DNA of 64,000 nt from Mucor racemosus (GCA_027405735.1 JAPEHQ010000013.1:620001-684000), one strand, 5' to 3'. Shown: positions 1 through 11,993, numbered from the stretch's first letter. Program-made: numbers and translations. The notes: generated from the sequence alone by a model not told the origin.

Positions 1-1290
1 GAAGTCCTATTTTAAAACTTACTTTTCTGCATGAAGCAGATTGGTCATTACTTCGATAATTGGAGTTCTGGAAGAAGCTGTCAAATAAGGATCGAGTTTC
101 ATATTACCAATAGATACATTGAGTTCTTTTTGCTCCAAACCAAGCAACGACTGGACATAGATGTAAGCAAAGATTCGGCTTTATCACGGGTAAATATGCT
201 TACCTTCAAATCTAGAACGCCAAGGAATTCATGATCATCTCGAATAATATCCAATTGCTCTTTATCATCATTGTTATACACAAATATATGAGAATATCCA
301 TTACTCAAATATTGTAAAATATTAGATGAATTCAAAGTAGTGCTGGCATGTAATATCAACATGGCGCCAACAGGTGTTACAATTTTACCAACATAATTTT
401 CTTGCATGTCCAATACATTTTGAAGCATGTTGACAGTTTCATGTTGAAGAGTTCCATCATTGAAATGGGATTTATCATGAAGTTTAAGGAGTGCTCCAAA
501 TTCTAGAATATGAAACGTTAATTTGAATCACTCTGGTAAAGCATTTTTACTAGTTTCCTACCAGCAACGCCATAAGTAAATCCTGTATGCGTTCCAAGAA
601 GAGAATCTAAAAACTTGGATATTGGCCAGGAAATTACAAACCAAACGGCAATGAGTATTCTTACAGGAAATGCAAACATTGCGCCAATTGCTAATCCATG
701 TTTTGAAAATATAGCTTGTGGTATAATCTCTGCAAATAATACAAGCAATGCAGTAGATACAATGACAGAAATAAAGCCTTTACTGAAAATACCATCAAAT
801 AAAATAGGCAATGTTTCATTCAGTACTGTATTAGTCAATAATAAGGTTGCTAATAGAATATGTCCGTTTTTACGTATGGGAATAATGCGAGAAGCATAGT
901 ATTGCTGCTGAGGTGTACCTGCAATTTCCAGAATTGAAAGGTTTGTTGTATCCAATGACATCTAAAGATAGAACAAAATGTATGCATGAATATATGTATT
1001 CTTTATCCTTAACCTGTAGTAATAAATCTCTTACCAAGCCAAGTGTAAGACCTTTGATAATAATATACAAGTTAGTATTCAAATTGGTTCTTTATCTAAT
1101 TAAAGTAAACAATGATTTTTTTTATACCTGCAACAATGCCACTCATAGCTACAAGAAAAAAAATTGCTACAATTTGTCCCCAAAATTCCGCTGATTTTGG
1201 ATCAACCTCATGTTCTTCTTCAGGTCCTGCCAATGCCAATTGAGCAAACAACGATATTAAAGCATAATATATAGAAGGTTTTAGTAGCAT
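1..1290 (-). CDS. CNNM/MAM3-type DUF21 plus CBS transporter, 3' end cut by window
   Basis: Membrane protein of the CNNM/Mam3/CorC family (DUF21 followed by a CBS pair), linked in yeast and animals to divalent-metal handling at vacuole or plasma membrane. I join five exons on the minus strand: 1290-1128, 1051-1035, 961-562, 502-204 and 150-23, giving about 335 residues before the window ends inside the next intron. The start has a signal-like hydrophobic stretch, then an acidic patch and the DUF21 core with the family hallmark GLTLGLMSLD. Several hydrophobic helices follow (around LLATLLLTNTVLNETLPI and VFAEIIPQAIFSKHG). The CBS part has VGKIVTP and GYSHIFVYNNDD. The hallmark is split by a 17-nt micro-exon (1051-1035) that supplies GLTLGL. 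A donor-like GTAAGT at 22 shows that the gene continues outside. Family assignment is firm; transported ion unknown. Confidence 0.88.
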
Positions 1291-2233
1291 TAGTTGGTTT
1301 TTGAAAAAGTGAAAAAAGTAAAAAGAAGAGAAAAAAAAAAACTGTTGAAATGTGAGTTTATCTTAAATAGACATGAAAACAGCGGGCATGATGTGGGCCC
1401 CCTCCTTTATGATATGTATACATATGAAATTGATCATCATAACCTATACATAAACATATAAATATATAATTTTTACTAATATAGTAACCACAAGAAAACT
1501 CACAGACTCCTTTAAATGATATTATTTTAAATGTTTTTTCTTTTTCAGTTCCATAACCGACATATTATTAATACAGAATTATGCAATTTTAATACTGGAC
1601 ATAATTTTAGGTTATAGATTTAATATTAAGGATTTTATATTTATAAAAAGCTGTAAATTACACAATGACCCGAGGATCAGCTTGATTATTATTGTCGTCA
1701 GCTTATTTTATTCATAGCCATCGATGGTGAATGAACCGGTAATCATTAAAAATAACCACGGTACATCTTATCGAGCCGGTAAAACTTTAGCAATGGGATT
1801 TTAGTAATTCAGGTACTGATAGTGATAATGCAAAATTCGATTTCCGTTCGATTTTCGATGCTTTGATAACAATGAACAATTTTTTCATGATACTTTTTAT
1901 GACAGCAAAGTGCATTAAACTTTGAGTATGCTTTCTCATAAATACAAGGCATACTACAGTATTTTTGTTTTTGTGTTAGCGTGATTAAGATTGAGCATTT
2001 GACTCATTTGCAAGGAGTTAACTATTCTTATCGGTTGTGGCAATATACAGGTAATATAATAATAATAAGGTTGTTTTTATCGAGTTAAACAACGCCTCCT
2101 TCAATAAAGCATTGAACAGTGCAATTTTCAAAGAATCTAAAACATAAATAACTTGGTACTCGTCAAAAGGAGCCAAGACATTTTGATTAATATGCATTAA
2201 TATTAATGATACAACGTCAATCAACGTCAGCTT
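1291..2233. other. Intergenic, AT-rich, no gene supported
   Basis: Upstream region of the CNNM-type gene and downstream region of COG3. A 68-codon open frame at 2018-2224 (minus) has no recognisable family and lies just after the COG3 stop, so I do not call it. I see no RNA gene or clear repeat here. Confidence 0.5.
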
Positions 2234-5200
2234 TTATTGATCTTTTATTTGAGATACCCAAACTGCTACTGATTCAGCAGACATTGGTCTTTGTGTCAAT
2301 ACTTCAATTCTTCCTCCTTCCTTTGATTCTATATCAATTCTAATTAAAAACGATTTATATTGTTCAACAATACTAGTTTCTATAGGTTTTAACAAAATTT
2401 GTTCCATCTTTTGATCGTTGACATATTCTCGTAATTTCTTTATCACAAATCGAATGCGTTCTTCTACTGCTTCCATAAATTGATCAGTAGATTCCTGAAC
2501 ATCCTCTTTATATATATATAAAAAAAAAGATGAAATGTCAATTGAAAATTGCATCAAAACCATGCACAAGACTTACTCTGATTCAATTTCTGCACAGGGG
2601 AATCTTGACCATTTGGTGATTTAGGTAACACTGCGGGTGGTAGAATAGTCGATAACTATTTTACATGCAAGTTAACAATTTATCTATACATTGCTGTGAT
2701 AGTTACCTTGATCAAAAATGCTGTAAGAGGTTCTACCGCACCATCAACACAATTATTGATAAATTCCTCACACACTTTTTTGATTTGAAAATCGATTTCT
2801 CTTCTTGAATCTAGACTAACTTCTACTACACGAGGCATGCCCTTTTGAGCCAAGCCGATGAGAGCATTTGGGTTAAACATGAGTGATTTCTGTTGCTGCA
2901 AAGATGATAGCGAGTCTATTATGTGCATGGCATTAAAATGATGTAATATTGTGTGTTTACATGATTTTACCTGTAACATGAGAGAAATCTAACGTTTTTC
3001 CTGCATGCACTATATTAGCTTCAAAAGGAGCGAGTTGTTCTTTTAGCACAAGCAGGTTTTTTATCAAAAATAATTCGCCATCAAGTCTTGATTTGAGTGT
3101 AGTTACTGATTCACCAGCTTTTTGAAGTGATTCATTGCATAGGGATACAGCTTCTTGAGCTAAATCTTCAAAGACTCCATTCTACTTGCAAAATATGAGC
3201 ATATACAAAAGCACTGGTAATTTATCCACAACATACCTGTACACATCTATATAACTTTGATAAAATCCACAAAGTCTTTTGTAATGTAGGAAACCAACCT
3301 CTTGTTTCATCATTACCATCAGCAAGTAAATTAGACTTTGCTGATCGAATAGAATGGGTATCTGAATTATCTTCCTCGGTGATTGCTAACGTTGCTGCAG
3401 TAGTTGTAATATTTGCATCTAATACAACAGATGTTTTTTGTTTATCTTGATCTTCATGCTGATCTTTATGTTGACGTACATTTTCAAAATCTTGCGGCTT
3501 TGGTTGGTAATTTTGAATGTCGTTATGAATAAACATTTGTGCTCTGAATACAAGTCTACCTTGTGCATCTTCCAAGACGTTCTGAATCAGATGGCCAAAT
3601 TTAACTTCATTCTTATCATCCATAATCCCTAATACTAAATATCTATTTAATATAAAGTTTTGTTTGGCTCTTTTGTTTTATTTACCCAGATCATTTTCAT
3701 CTTGCATAACATACATTAAAAATACATTACAAAGTTCAGAAAGTGTAATAATATCATTTTCATGAATAATTCGTGGTCGAAGATAATCATATAAATGGCT
3801 CGTTAGCAGGTCCAAATAGTTGCTATGATACAGTTGTTAGTAATGGAAAATCCTTTAAATAAACATGTCATCTTACTATAATTCCTGCTCCCCTGATTTT
3901 TGAAAGAAATTATAAAACAGATTGTATTCATCAGAGCAAAGACTCATCATATAAGCACACCCATTCTTTGCAAAACCAAGTAAATCTTTATCGCTAGGAC
4001 CTAATTGTTGGATCTTTTTAGAGATGAGAGGACTCAATAATTGCTGTCTTGTTTGGAAATAAGCATGTAACATATCCTCATATAATGATTGATATTCTTT
4101 ATGGTCGCATCTCTTTTCTACTTGTGCCGTTAAAGATCGAATTGTAGGTGCAATAGTTTTAAATTTAACGTAATACATTGCAATTTGTTTTCCCATAGTA
4201 GCATCTTTAGTATTCACTTGCTTGTACACATCATATCCCAATGTTTTAAGTGTAGATACTACATACATTTTGATTAATGTAATTCCTCGAGTCATGCATT
4301 GTCTGAAACGCATTAGATATAATTCAGAATCATGATATGTATGCTAAATTATTGTTTGTTTCATAAATCATTAAGCGTGTTGTGTATGTGTATAGAAGAG
4401 ACTTACATGTTCTTGCATATATTCTATACATTCATCCAATTTCTCGAGCATTGGTATGAAATCAGGTTGTAAACAAATATCATCACCTGGCGAATTGAAT
4501 AGTTTTGCAATAGGTTCTAATTGATTAAAGTATTCCAATCTAGCTGCTAATCCTTCTGCTAAACGAGTTGACCTATGTTGTTCTTCCAACAAAGTTTCAC
4601 ATGCTGTTTGAATAGATCGAGTTCTAACATCCACAAACGAATAATCCTTTTCCATATCATCAAATAATTGGCATGTTGTCTTTAAATCCTCTAAAAATTC
4701 ATCGCATGCGTTCTGATATAGTTCCACTATCGATAAATGGTTGCGATATACATCTTCCTGTCCTTTCTCCATTTCAGATTCCATAACTGCAAACCAATCG
4801 AAAAATTCTTGCAATGTCTCTATGGGTTTCTCACTGCCAATTTCGCTTGCTACATGTTTCTCTGCTGCTGTATCTGCTGCTGTAGCTTCAGCAAGTAAGT
4901 TGGCAGTGGATAAGGTCCTTGTCATAGGTGCTGAATTACCGCCTGCTAATAAGCGAGATGCAAGGACGTGTGGATTGAGTGGACTTGATGATGACACGGG
5001 CACTTGTTCTGGTGATAATCCGCCTGATGAATTCGACATGTTGCTACCAAGTGATGGTGATCCTAATAATTTATCACCAAAATACTAAAATTTTTATATA
5101 AATATATAAATATATATATATATGCAAATAAATTCATTTATATAGTTACCCAGTTGGAGGGAAGTGGTAACTCTGTACAGGCATCTTGCAAATCGTATAC

Positions 5201-5278
5201 GCTTTTCTTTTCTTTATCTGTAAGCCTGGTCTTTTCTTCCCATTCTTCTAGAGATATACCGCGCGTTACTCTTGCCAT
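2234..5278 (-). CDS. COG3: Conserved oligomeric Golgi complex subunit 3 (Sec34)
   Basis: Subunit of the COG tethering complex, which acts at the cis-Golgi in retrograde vesicle capture. Nine exons on the minus strand join in frame to 857 residues: 5278-5150, 5084-4407, 4343-3877, 3822-3686, 3628-3237, 3181-2971, 2915-2707, 2655-2577 and 2505-2234. The Sec34 core shows EFFDWFAVMESEMEKG, a coiled-coil stretch with RTRSIQTACETLLEEQHR, then LEYFNQLEPIAKLFNSPGDD and PMLEKLDECIEYMQEH; after the next intron comes MRFRQCMTRGITLIKMYVVS. These are characteristic of COG3 from yeast to human, and the length fits the family. The acidic, glutamine/histidine-rich insert near exon 5 (about 3330-3500) looks like a disordered loop. 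Start chosen at the ATG giving MARVTRGISLEEWEEK. Head-to-tail with the CNNM gene on the same strand. Confidence 0.93.
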
Positions 5279-6667
5279 AATATTATTATTTAGAATAAAG
5301 GTCCATTGTTATAAGTTTGGTATTCTTTGCTTCTACATTTCCCAGATGTTTAAAATCGGAGCACCGAATTTTTGCGACTTGATTTTGAGCTACCAAAGGG
5401 GGTTTTTTTTTTTTACTTTTCAGGGCAATATTATGCATTAATAATAAGATTTACATCAAAAATATTATATATGAGTAGTCTCAAGTAATGTAATTATAAT
5501 TATAACAAGGTGTGAGTTGTTTTCATAATATTTTTGCCAATAAATGAGTGCTATAATCAAGCCAAAAACAATAAAACCGGAGCTTAAAAACATAAATCGC
5601 AACTGGATTATTTCTCGTTCAATTTGACATTTTTCGAAAAAATTGCAACTTTAAAGAATTATTTCGTGTCTAAAGCTATAGTAACTATAAAAAGTAAAAT
5701 TAAGTATTTATGTATATTCTAATACCTTTTTTACGCTGGTGTTTTTTTATTATACATTTGTCAGCAAAAAACGTTCAATATTTTAGAAAAAGTCAATTTT
5801 TAATTATTCATAAGACAAGTCAAAAAAGTAGGCATAAAACGTTTAATTAAACAACTTTGTATGAAAAATATTGTTATTTCAGATAATTTTTGCCAGTTAA
5901 TGCCTTAGTAAAAAATCTCATTTTTGGGGCGAAAAATTGAATTTTGTCCAAAATCAAAATTTAGACGAGGTATACCTCATGGAAAATCGAGTTGAAAAAA
6001 AATATTTGGGAAATTCTATTTTATTTCATTGAATTACATCTATTGAACGAGGACTATCATTTGGTGCATTTCTGAGAGTCAAGGAACGCCGAAACGCCAC
6101 AAACACATCGATTAAGATATCAATTTAAGTAAATTTTGGCAAATTAGCAACGTATATCTGGCTATATCTTAGGTAAAACTACATTCAGAGCATATATCTA
6201 TGGAAATACGACTTTCTCTGCCTCGAGACTATTCAAAAATATTATAATTGATGTGTAACAATTTAAGTTTGGAGCCCCAATTTGCCCCTGAAACGTCGAC
6301 TTTCATTGGCTTGTCATTCATGACAACTCAAACACACCTTCCGCAATATAAGATTGAGAATGCATAATAAATCAAAACAAATAATTCTTATTGTAATCGT
6401 ATCTTTGTTAGTATGGAATTATCGATTTTAAAAGTACTATTTTGTATAAATCATGTGAGTTTAAGGTTTGTTCTCCCATGATTCAAGATCTGAAAATACT
6501 GAGAGGGTATAGCAAGCTAAGTAGTTCAAAAAGGAAAGAGAGATTTGATTAGTTGACTGGGTAACAAATGTGGAAGGATTTTACTTACCAAAGGTGAATT
6601 TGAATTTAGAAGATTAAACAATGAATTGATTTAGTATTGAGTTATGTCTAATGAATATAAACTTACC
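5279..6667. repeat. Intergenic with a diverged dispersed repeat
   Basis: Between the COG3 start and the Fanzor stop. The stretch 5800-6000 resembles, in inverted orientation, 46700-46480: both carry GAGGTATACCTCATGGAAAATCGA and a similar run around CCTTAGT and CTCATTTTT. It is non-coding and AT-rich. The part just below 6667 is the 3' flank of the Fanzor gene, where a guide RNA would be expected in this family, but I cannot identify one by eye. Confidence 0.5.
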
Positions 6668-9600
6668 TCAAAGAGCCGAAGCTCTCGTCGTACTACCCCC
6701 AACGGAGGGCCAGCTTGTCTGCTGTTTTCTATCCGAAAATGACAGAGCTAATTGAGAAAACATTGCTTGTTTCGCTGTTGTGTTTTTTGGATCAAAGCAA
6801 GGAAAGGTGTAACCAAGCATAAGCTGAGCAGCACCAGCGAGGCCAATCGCTAATGCAGAAAGACAATCCCTGCTCATGACGACAGACTTATTTGGGCAGA
6901 CATCGTTCAAACAAATGAATGACCCATTAGTCTTCTTGACTGTACCATCTTTTGCAGTATACGGATGTGATAATTTGCTGAAACACCAAAGGCAGGTCTG
7001 AGAACTGTTGTGTTCATTAGTAATCAATGTAGGCGTATATCGAGAATGTCTCAGTTCTTTCCAATATCCACCAAATCGCAAATGTCCTTTAATAGGAGAC
7101 CTGATTGCATGCCCACGATCTCCAATAAACATAATAGGGGACGATGATTTCGTAAATTTTCGTTCCTTTGATGCAAGTCTATCATAAAATCGATTTTTCG
7201 TTAATTCTAATCGTCTTTTTTTATTAGCACTCGATCTCGAAAAGTAAAATTGACGAATACATGACTTGGCTTGGGAATGGCGAGTGAATGTTGCATCCAG
7301 TTCATCAATTGTACCACATTGCTGTATACTGGACTCAGAAAGATCGCTTTCAAGATCAGCAACATTTTGACCTAAGACTGTGAGGCGCTTTCTTCTATTG
7401 AGCGAAGACGAAAAAGAAGCAAGACCACTATGTTGGCGGAGGGCGGCACTCCTTACCTTGAATGATGTGGGCAATTTCTTCAACTGAGCGTCTTCTTTCT
7501 CTTCCATATAAGCGTCTTCTAAAATTTGTGCATTGAAAATTAGCCACAAGCAAGATATTAACGAGCATTAAATTACCTTGATCTTGTAATACTTGAAAGC
7601 GATTGTACAAACGAAGATGATATTTCAACCTATCGACACCAAAAGCAACTGTCTCCGTGACATTAATAATACCGTTGTCTGTCCCTGAAAATACAAGTTG
7701 GCCTTTATCTACTTTTTGATCAATAATACACTCCTCCACCTTGTGATGGCAAGGTTTGTTGGGCTCGACTGGTATTATCTGTCTTCTTTCGGCAGAGGAG
7801 GTAGCGTCATATCTCTGCTTGTAGATGTTATTATTGGCACTGGACAGTTCTTGCTTTGCTTTCACTACTTCTTGAATCAATTGTCTCTTCTTTTTCTTGG
7901 CCACTTGTATCTCTTTATGCAGCGAGTCTCTATCTATATTTTCATCATTCCATTTTTTTTTCAGTTGAAAAGCACTTTCTGAACCAAGTAGATATTTATT
8001 AAGTGTAATTTGAGCGTTCTTCAACCTTTTCTCTATTGTGGTCTTCTGGTCAATCAATGCTGCAATTCTGCTGTTGATCTCATTGCTTCTTGTGGATGTC
8101 TGAGTCACAGGAGGTTGCTGTTTATTCTTCTGTTTATGCTTTTGGTAATTTCTAGTACCAAGGATTCTCACACACTGAAGTCCAGGTAGTACATGCATAC
8201 GGTAGGCGAATTGCAACCCGTAGCCAGCACATATTGTTTTTAGACGATCTATGTCGAAAAAACTACTAAACACAGCATCCTTTTGAGACGTAACTGAAGC
8301 CGCACGAATGACGTTCCCTTCGAAATCATGGAGTACCATCTTATGTTCCAGCTTTCGAGCACAAAACAAAGAGTGTAATGTAGTAGCATCAATCCATAAC
8401 GCGTGCAGATTTGTAGGCCTGATGATGGGGGTCAATTTCACCACTTGCTCATGGTAACCAACAGAACGCAATACTTGATTAACCATCAAGAGAAAGGGAA
8501 TTTGATGTGAAAAGACATGGTATGTGGCTCTAGATGCCATGTATGGCTTTACGAATTTAATAATCTTCAAGATGACCTCCACTTCTTTGTCGCTAATGTT
8601 GCTCAATTTACCAACAAAATATGCTTTGCAAATTGTTTTTTCCTCAAAAAGAGCTGCTCTTGTTATCTGCTTTAACTGGTTTATTCTTTTTCGCGAGGTG
8701 TCCTCTTCTACCAAAATATCTTCCATGTCAACATCTTGAATCTCTTCTTCTACCAACGCTTCTTGCATTTTGATACCTTGCTCTTCTTCTTGTTGACGTT
8801 GCTGCTCTCGTCTCACTTGCCGCTTTTGTTTCTAGAAGAAGGTTGTTTAATATACTTGTTCAATTCGATTGTTCATCAATCTTACCTCTCTTTGCAAAAC
8901 ATCTGCATATGAGTTCAGCCTTTGCTGACACAAGCTAGCTTTCCATTGCTTAACAACCCAATCTCCTCCTTTCTCGATATAACGATTCCTTCTTTTAATC
9001 TCGTCAGCGAAAAGTCTTCTGCGTCCATTATAAGTTTTGTTGATGAGTGACATCGAGTTTACTGGAATGGCACAATTGTTGTTGGGAGGCTGTCTATTCT
9101 TTCCTTTATTCTTTCCTTTGAGCTCCTCGCGTTTTTTCTTGAATTCTTGATCACGAGCAGGAGATAAATGGACAATCAATAGAATATTCAAGAGCCTGTT
9201 CAATGCTTTGTTTACGATTGTATTATCTGCCCACATATTCATGAAATTGGCGATATAAACATTTCTTGCCATTTTCATAACGTGAGACGACAAATCATTG
9301 TAAACATTCTCCTCATCACGCCCAAGTAAATTTACTATTGCTTTATGAAGTCGTGCCGTATTCAGGGTGGATTTGCTAATTCCTTTTGATCCAAAGTAAG
9401 TTGAATGGATTTGATCAAAGTGAGCCTCTTGGAATAATGCATTGTACTCTTCTTTCAGGCTATCAGTCTGCAGGAATTGACTATTTAAGGGCTTAGGCAC
9501 AATCACATCCTCGTGTAGATATCCTACTGGTAACACTGGATTGAGACTTTGTCCCTCTTGGTGCACTAATTGAATATTGCCGCTATTTGTGATAAATTGA

Positions 9601-10280
9601 TTGTCTTTGAAAAGCAGCAACATTTTCATTACTTGCTTGCTGAAATCAGCCAAGTAATCTGAAGCTTGTTCAATGGTTTTATTGATAGTACCAATGAATG
9701 TTGATCGACAATTTTGTGGCAAATCCTTTCGAATAACTGATGAGAAGGATGCAGAGCAAGTTCTATGTGTTACGTCGTCTTCTACTTCATTATCATCTAT
9801 TTCTTCCGGTTCTTCTTCATCTACTTCTTCTTGCTCTTCAACGCCTTCTTGAGCTGCAGTGGATTCTTCTTGTATCGTTACTGAATCTTTGAGGGATTCA
9901 AAATTTTCTTTTACATAGTCTTTCCAATGTCCAATGCTTTTCTTTTTGGTTGTTCTTGTTACACGATTTAGATACACTACAATTGAATTTACTGGTGCAT
10001 TGATGCTCTGTTCAGCGCTCGAGACCACACCTCTTGGAAGTTGTTTTAACTGCATCAATGTTTTGTATAAATCATTGAAAGACTCGTTTTCATCATGGCA
10101 TGTTTTGATATGCTTTATGATTCTATGTCTAAATTGAGTTTTCAATGAGTTCATATAAGCTTCATCATCATCAGTTGTTGCTCTTCTACGACTAGTTGTT
10201 TGTGTTTCCAAAGTTGCTGGTAAATTTCTCCTTGTAGTGCCAGGAACGTATATATTTAATTGTTTTCTTTTTATGTGCAT
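6668..10280 (-). CDS. Fanzor (eukaryotic TnpB-like RNA-guided nuclease) homologue
   Basis: Fanzor proteins are eukaryotic relatives of bacterial TnpB and cut DNA guided by an RNA encoded next to the gene. Three exons (10280-8886, 8831-7577, 7518-6668) join without a stop to 1,166 residues. The N-terminal 465 residues are family-variable, with an acidic tract around 9770-9850. A coiled coil lies near residues 728-796. The RuvC-like C-terminus shows FSGTDNGIINV (candidate catalytic Asp850), IMFIGDRGHAIRSP (around 1012-1025), then TNEHNSSQTCLWC (candidate Glu1052, Cys1059/1062), CLNDVC (Cys1086/1091) and MSRDCLSALAIGLAG (candidate Asp1101). Order and spacing match the Fanzor RuvC-I / GDxxxxRG / N-E-x-N-(T/S)-S / zinc-ribbon / RuvC-III layout. 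The frame stays open to 10322 through a non-ATG codon; I prefer ATG 10280 (MHIKRKQLNIYVPG). All candidate catalytic and zinc residues are present, so it may be active. The stop TGA abuts a donor-like GTAAGT. Catalytic roles are by family analogy. Confidence 0.85.
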
Positions 10281-10489
10281 TGAGATGTTATTACAATAGA
10301 CAAAGAAGAAAAGAAAGATCAAATGTTGTCGATGCTAATACATTCAATGTTGGCCAACAGCGGGGTTTCCTCGCTCACGCTGTGGGGCCAAATCAATCCA
10401 AATGATTTATTTGGTTTTGCAGAATGTCAAGTTCGCAAGTTGTTAAAAAAGGTTAATTGCAGATATATGAACTTTTTGTTGTTTTGATA

Positions 10490-10666
10490 TTATACCGTAC
10501 ATACCCTAGTGAAACTTTCAGTATAAGGTACAAACGTTGGGTGGTTTTGATCTACAGCATCCATGAGAACATGTTGGTTTTCGATTTCTGCTTCGATTTC
10601 TTCTTCATCTTCAACAATAAGACGTCTTTTACAAATATTATTCTCGGTAGGGGATGGGGAGCTCAT
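10490..10666 (-). CDS. Short acidic ORF upstream of Fanzor, possible extra first exon or leader
   Basis: A 58-codon ATG frame reads MSSPSPTENNICKRRLIVED, then an acidic run EEEIEAEIENQ. It ends either at TAA (10490) or at a donor-like GTATGT after PYTESFTR. It lies about 210 bases before the Fanzor ATG on the same strand. Its phase does not fit the acceptors I can see in front of the Fanzor frame, so I cannot join them. It may be an upstream exon of the same gene, a separate short protein, or chance. The composition is not low-complexity noise, hence listed. Confidence 0.35.
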   Translation of the reverse strand: MSSPSPTENNICKRRLIVEDEEEIEAEIENQHVLMDAVDQNHPTFVPYTESFTRVCTV

Positions 10667-10946
10667 GGTTTTTTTGTATAAAAATAATGCTTTAAGTAAA
10701 ATATTGATGACGAGTATGTAGATTTTGATTATTTATTATTTAGTAGCTAACATATTAGGTAAATCTACAGGAGAATCAAAAGATAGTTTTCTTTATTTAT
10801 AGTGTTTTAAGGGCTATTAATACAAATAAACCAAAACAAACTACTGTGCGACTCTTATTGCCAACATGTCAAAGGCTTTTCACAAGTCAAAACTTGTGAA
10901 TACTACTACTGTCCTTGCATATTTTTCAGTATAAGCAACTCAAACC

Positions 10947-11113
10947 CAGTATCTTCACCCTGAGACTCAACCAGACTCAAGGTATTTTCTATCTGACTTC
11001 GAAATTAAGCGGGTGACTCAAAAATGCTTTTTAATTTTTCAATTTTACTGCTTAATTTCGAAGTCAGATCGAAAATACCTTGAGTCTGGTTGAGTCTCAG
11101 GGTGAAAATACTG
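10947..11113. repeat. Near-perfect 64-bp foldback (inverted repeat)
   Basis: Arms 10947-11010 and 11050-11113 are reverse complements over 64 bases with only about two mismatches, around a 39-base loop. The arm starts CAGTAT, contains CACCCTGAGACTCAACC and ends GAAATTAAGC. It lies about 670 bases upstream of the Fanzor ATG and about 250 bases upstream of the secreted-protein gene. It could be a MITE/foldback transposon or a transcribed hairpin. No target duplication is obvious. Confidence 0.85.
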
Positions 11114-11365
11114 TTATATGCAATAGGAAACAGTTTTCAAGCAGCGTTTTTGACATGAGATATTGCACATCTATTAATGCCTTTGGAGTATAAGAGGAAT
11201 AAATATAGAGCATTGTAATTTTATTTCATACAAAGGTGAAAACATCTAAATATGCATACTTATTACAGGGAATGCTTTGGTATCAGTCTTGATTCAAATT
11301 GAATATAAAAAGAGACAATGTATAGATTACATTTTCTATCAATAAAAAATACATTAAATTTTGAA

Positions 11366-11993
11366 ATGAAGTTGATCTTGGCGCTTTTATTTACAATTGC
11401 TGCTGTTGTCTCTGCAGCAGCTACTACACACGAGCGCCGAACTGAAAAGGGAGAAGCTATGATGATGTATGGTTACAATCCGCCTCGAGTCAATCCAGAA
11501 CATTGTAAGGGATTCCGTATTGATTATCCTGCTTCACCAGGATTAGGATTTGAAGCAGATTCGCATCAATATCTTAAATGGACAGTAGATGAAGATATTC
11601 CAAATTCACCAAATATCATTACTCGTATTCGTATTTTGAATTCTACTCAACATAATCACCGTGTCATTGGCGAAAATATCAGTAGGTTACATGCTAACAA
11701 TGACAACAAGCGCTTATATTTACTAACTTGATTTGATAGCATTGTATAACAAGAAAAACACTGGCTCTGTTTTTTTCCCACTTGAAGTTGACGATGTTAC
11801 TGGATTTTATCATTACCGCATCATGGTAAATTACGTTGGTCAACCCGTTCACTGCGTTTACGAATCTGTTCCATTTATGGTCGTTCAAAATCCTTACAAG
11901 AACTTCTTGGCTGGAGGACAGCCTAGTGCCATTAAAAATCCTAGTTACACATATTTAACAACACCTATAGAGAATCTTTATGATTTGAAATAG
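11366..11993 (+). CDS. Small secreted protein, possibly Kre9/KNH1-like domain
   Basis: Two exons, 11366-11681 and 11740-11993, join to 189 residues; the intron carries a perfect TACTAAC branch point. The protein opens with a clear signal peptide (MKLILALLFTIAAVVSAAA). The mature part has beta-rich segments: HQYLKWTVDEDIPNSP, IITRIRILNSTQHNHRVIGE, NKKNTGSVFFPLEVDDVTG, YHYRIMVNYVGQPVHC and ESVPFMVVQNPY. The W-x-x-D, I-x-I-x-N and final tG-Y-x-(Y/V)-R-(I/V)-V pattern resembles the immunoglobulin-like N-terminal domain of fungal Kre9/Knh1 and related Ser/Thr-rich surface proteins, but I hold this loosely. I chose the second ATG (11366) because it starts exactly at the signal peptide; an upstream in-frame ATG is at 11318. 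No GPI or membrane tail, so probably secreted or wall-associated. Confidence 0.75.

Noticed and set aside
2018..2224. 68-codon open frame after the COG3 stop
   Set aside because: No motif, AT-driven composition, and it sits in the 3' flank of COG3.
7698..7982. Plus-strand frame within the Fanzor exon
   Set aside because: Shadow of the minus-strand coding sequence.
10947..11113. Foldback as the Fanzor guide RNA
   Set aside because: It lies upstream of the gene, while known Fanzor guides come from the 3' side; kept only as a separate repeat.
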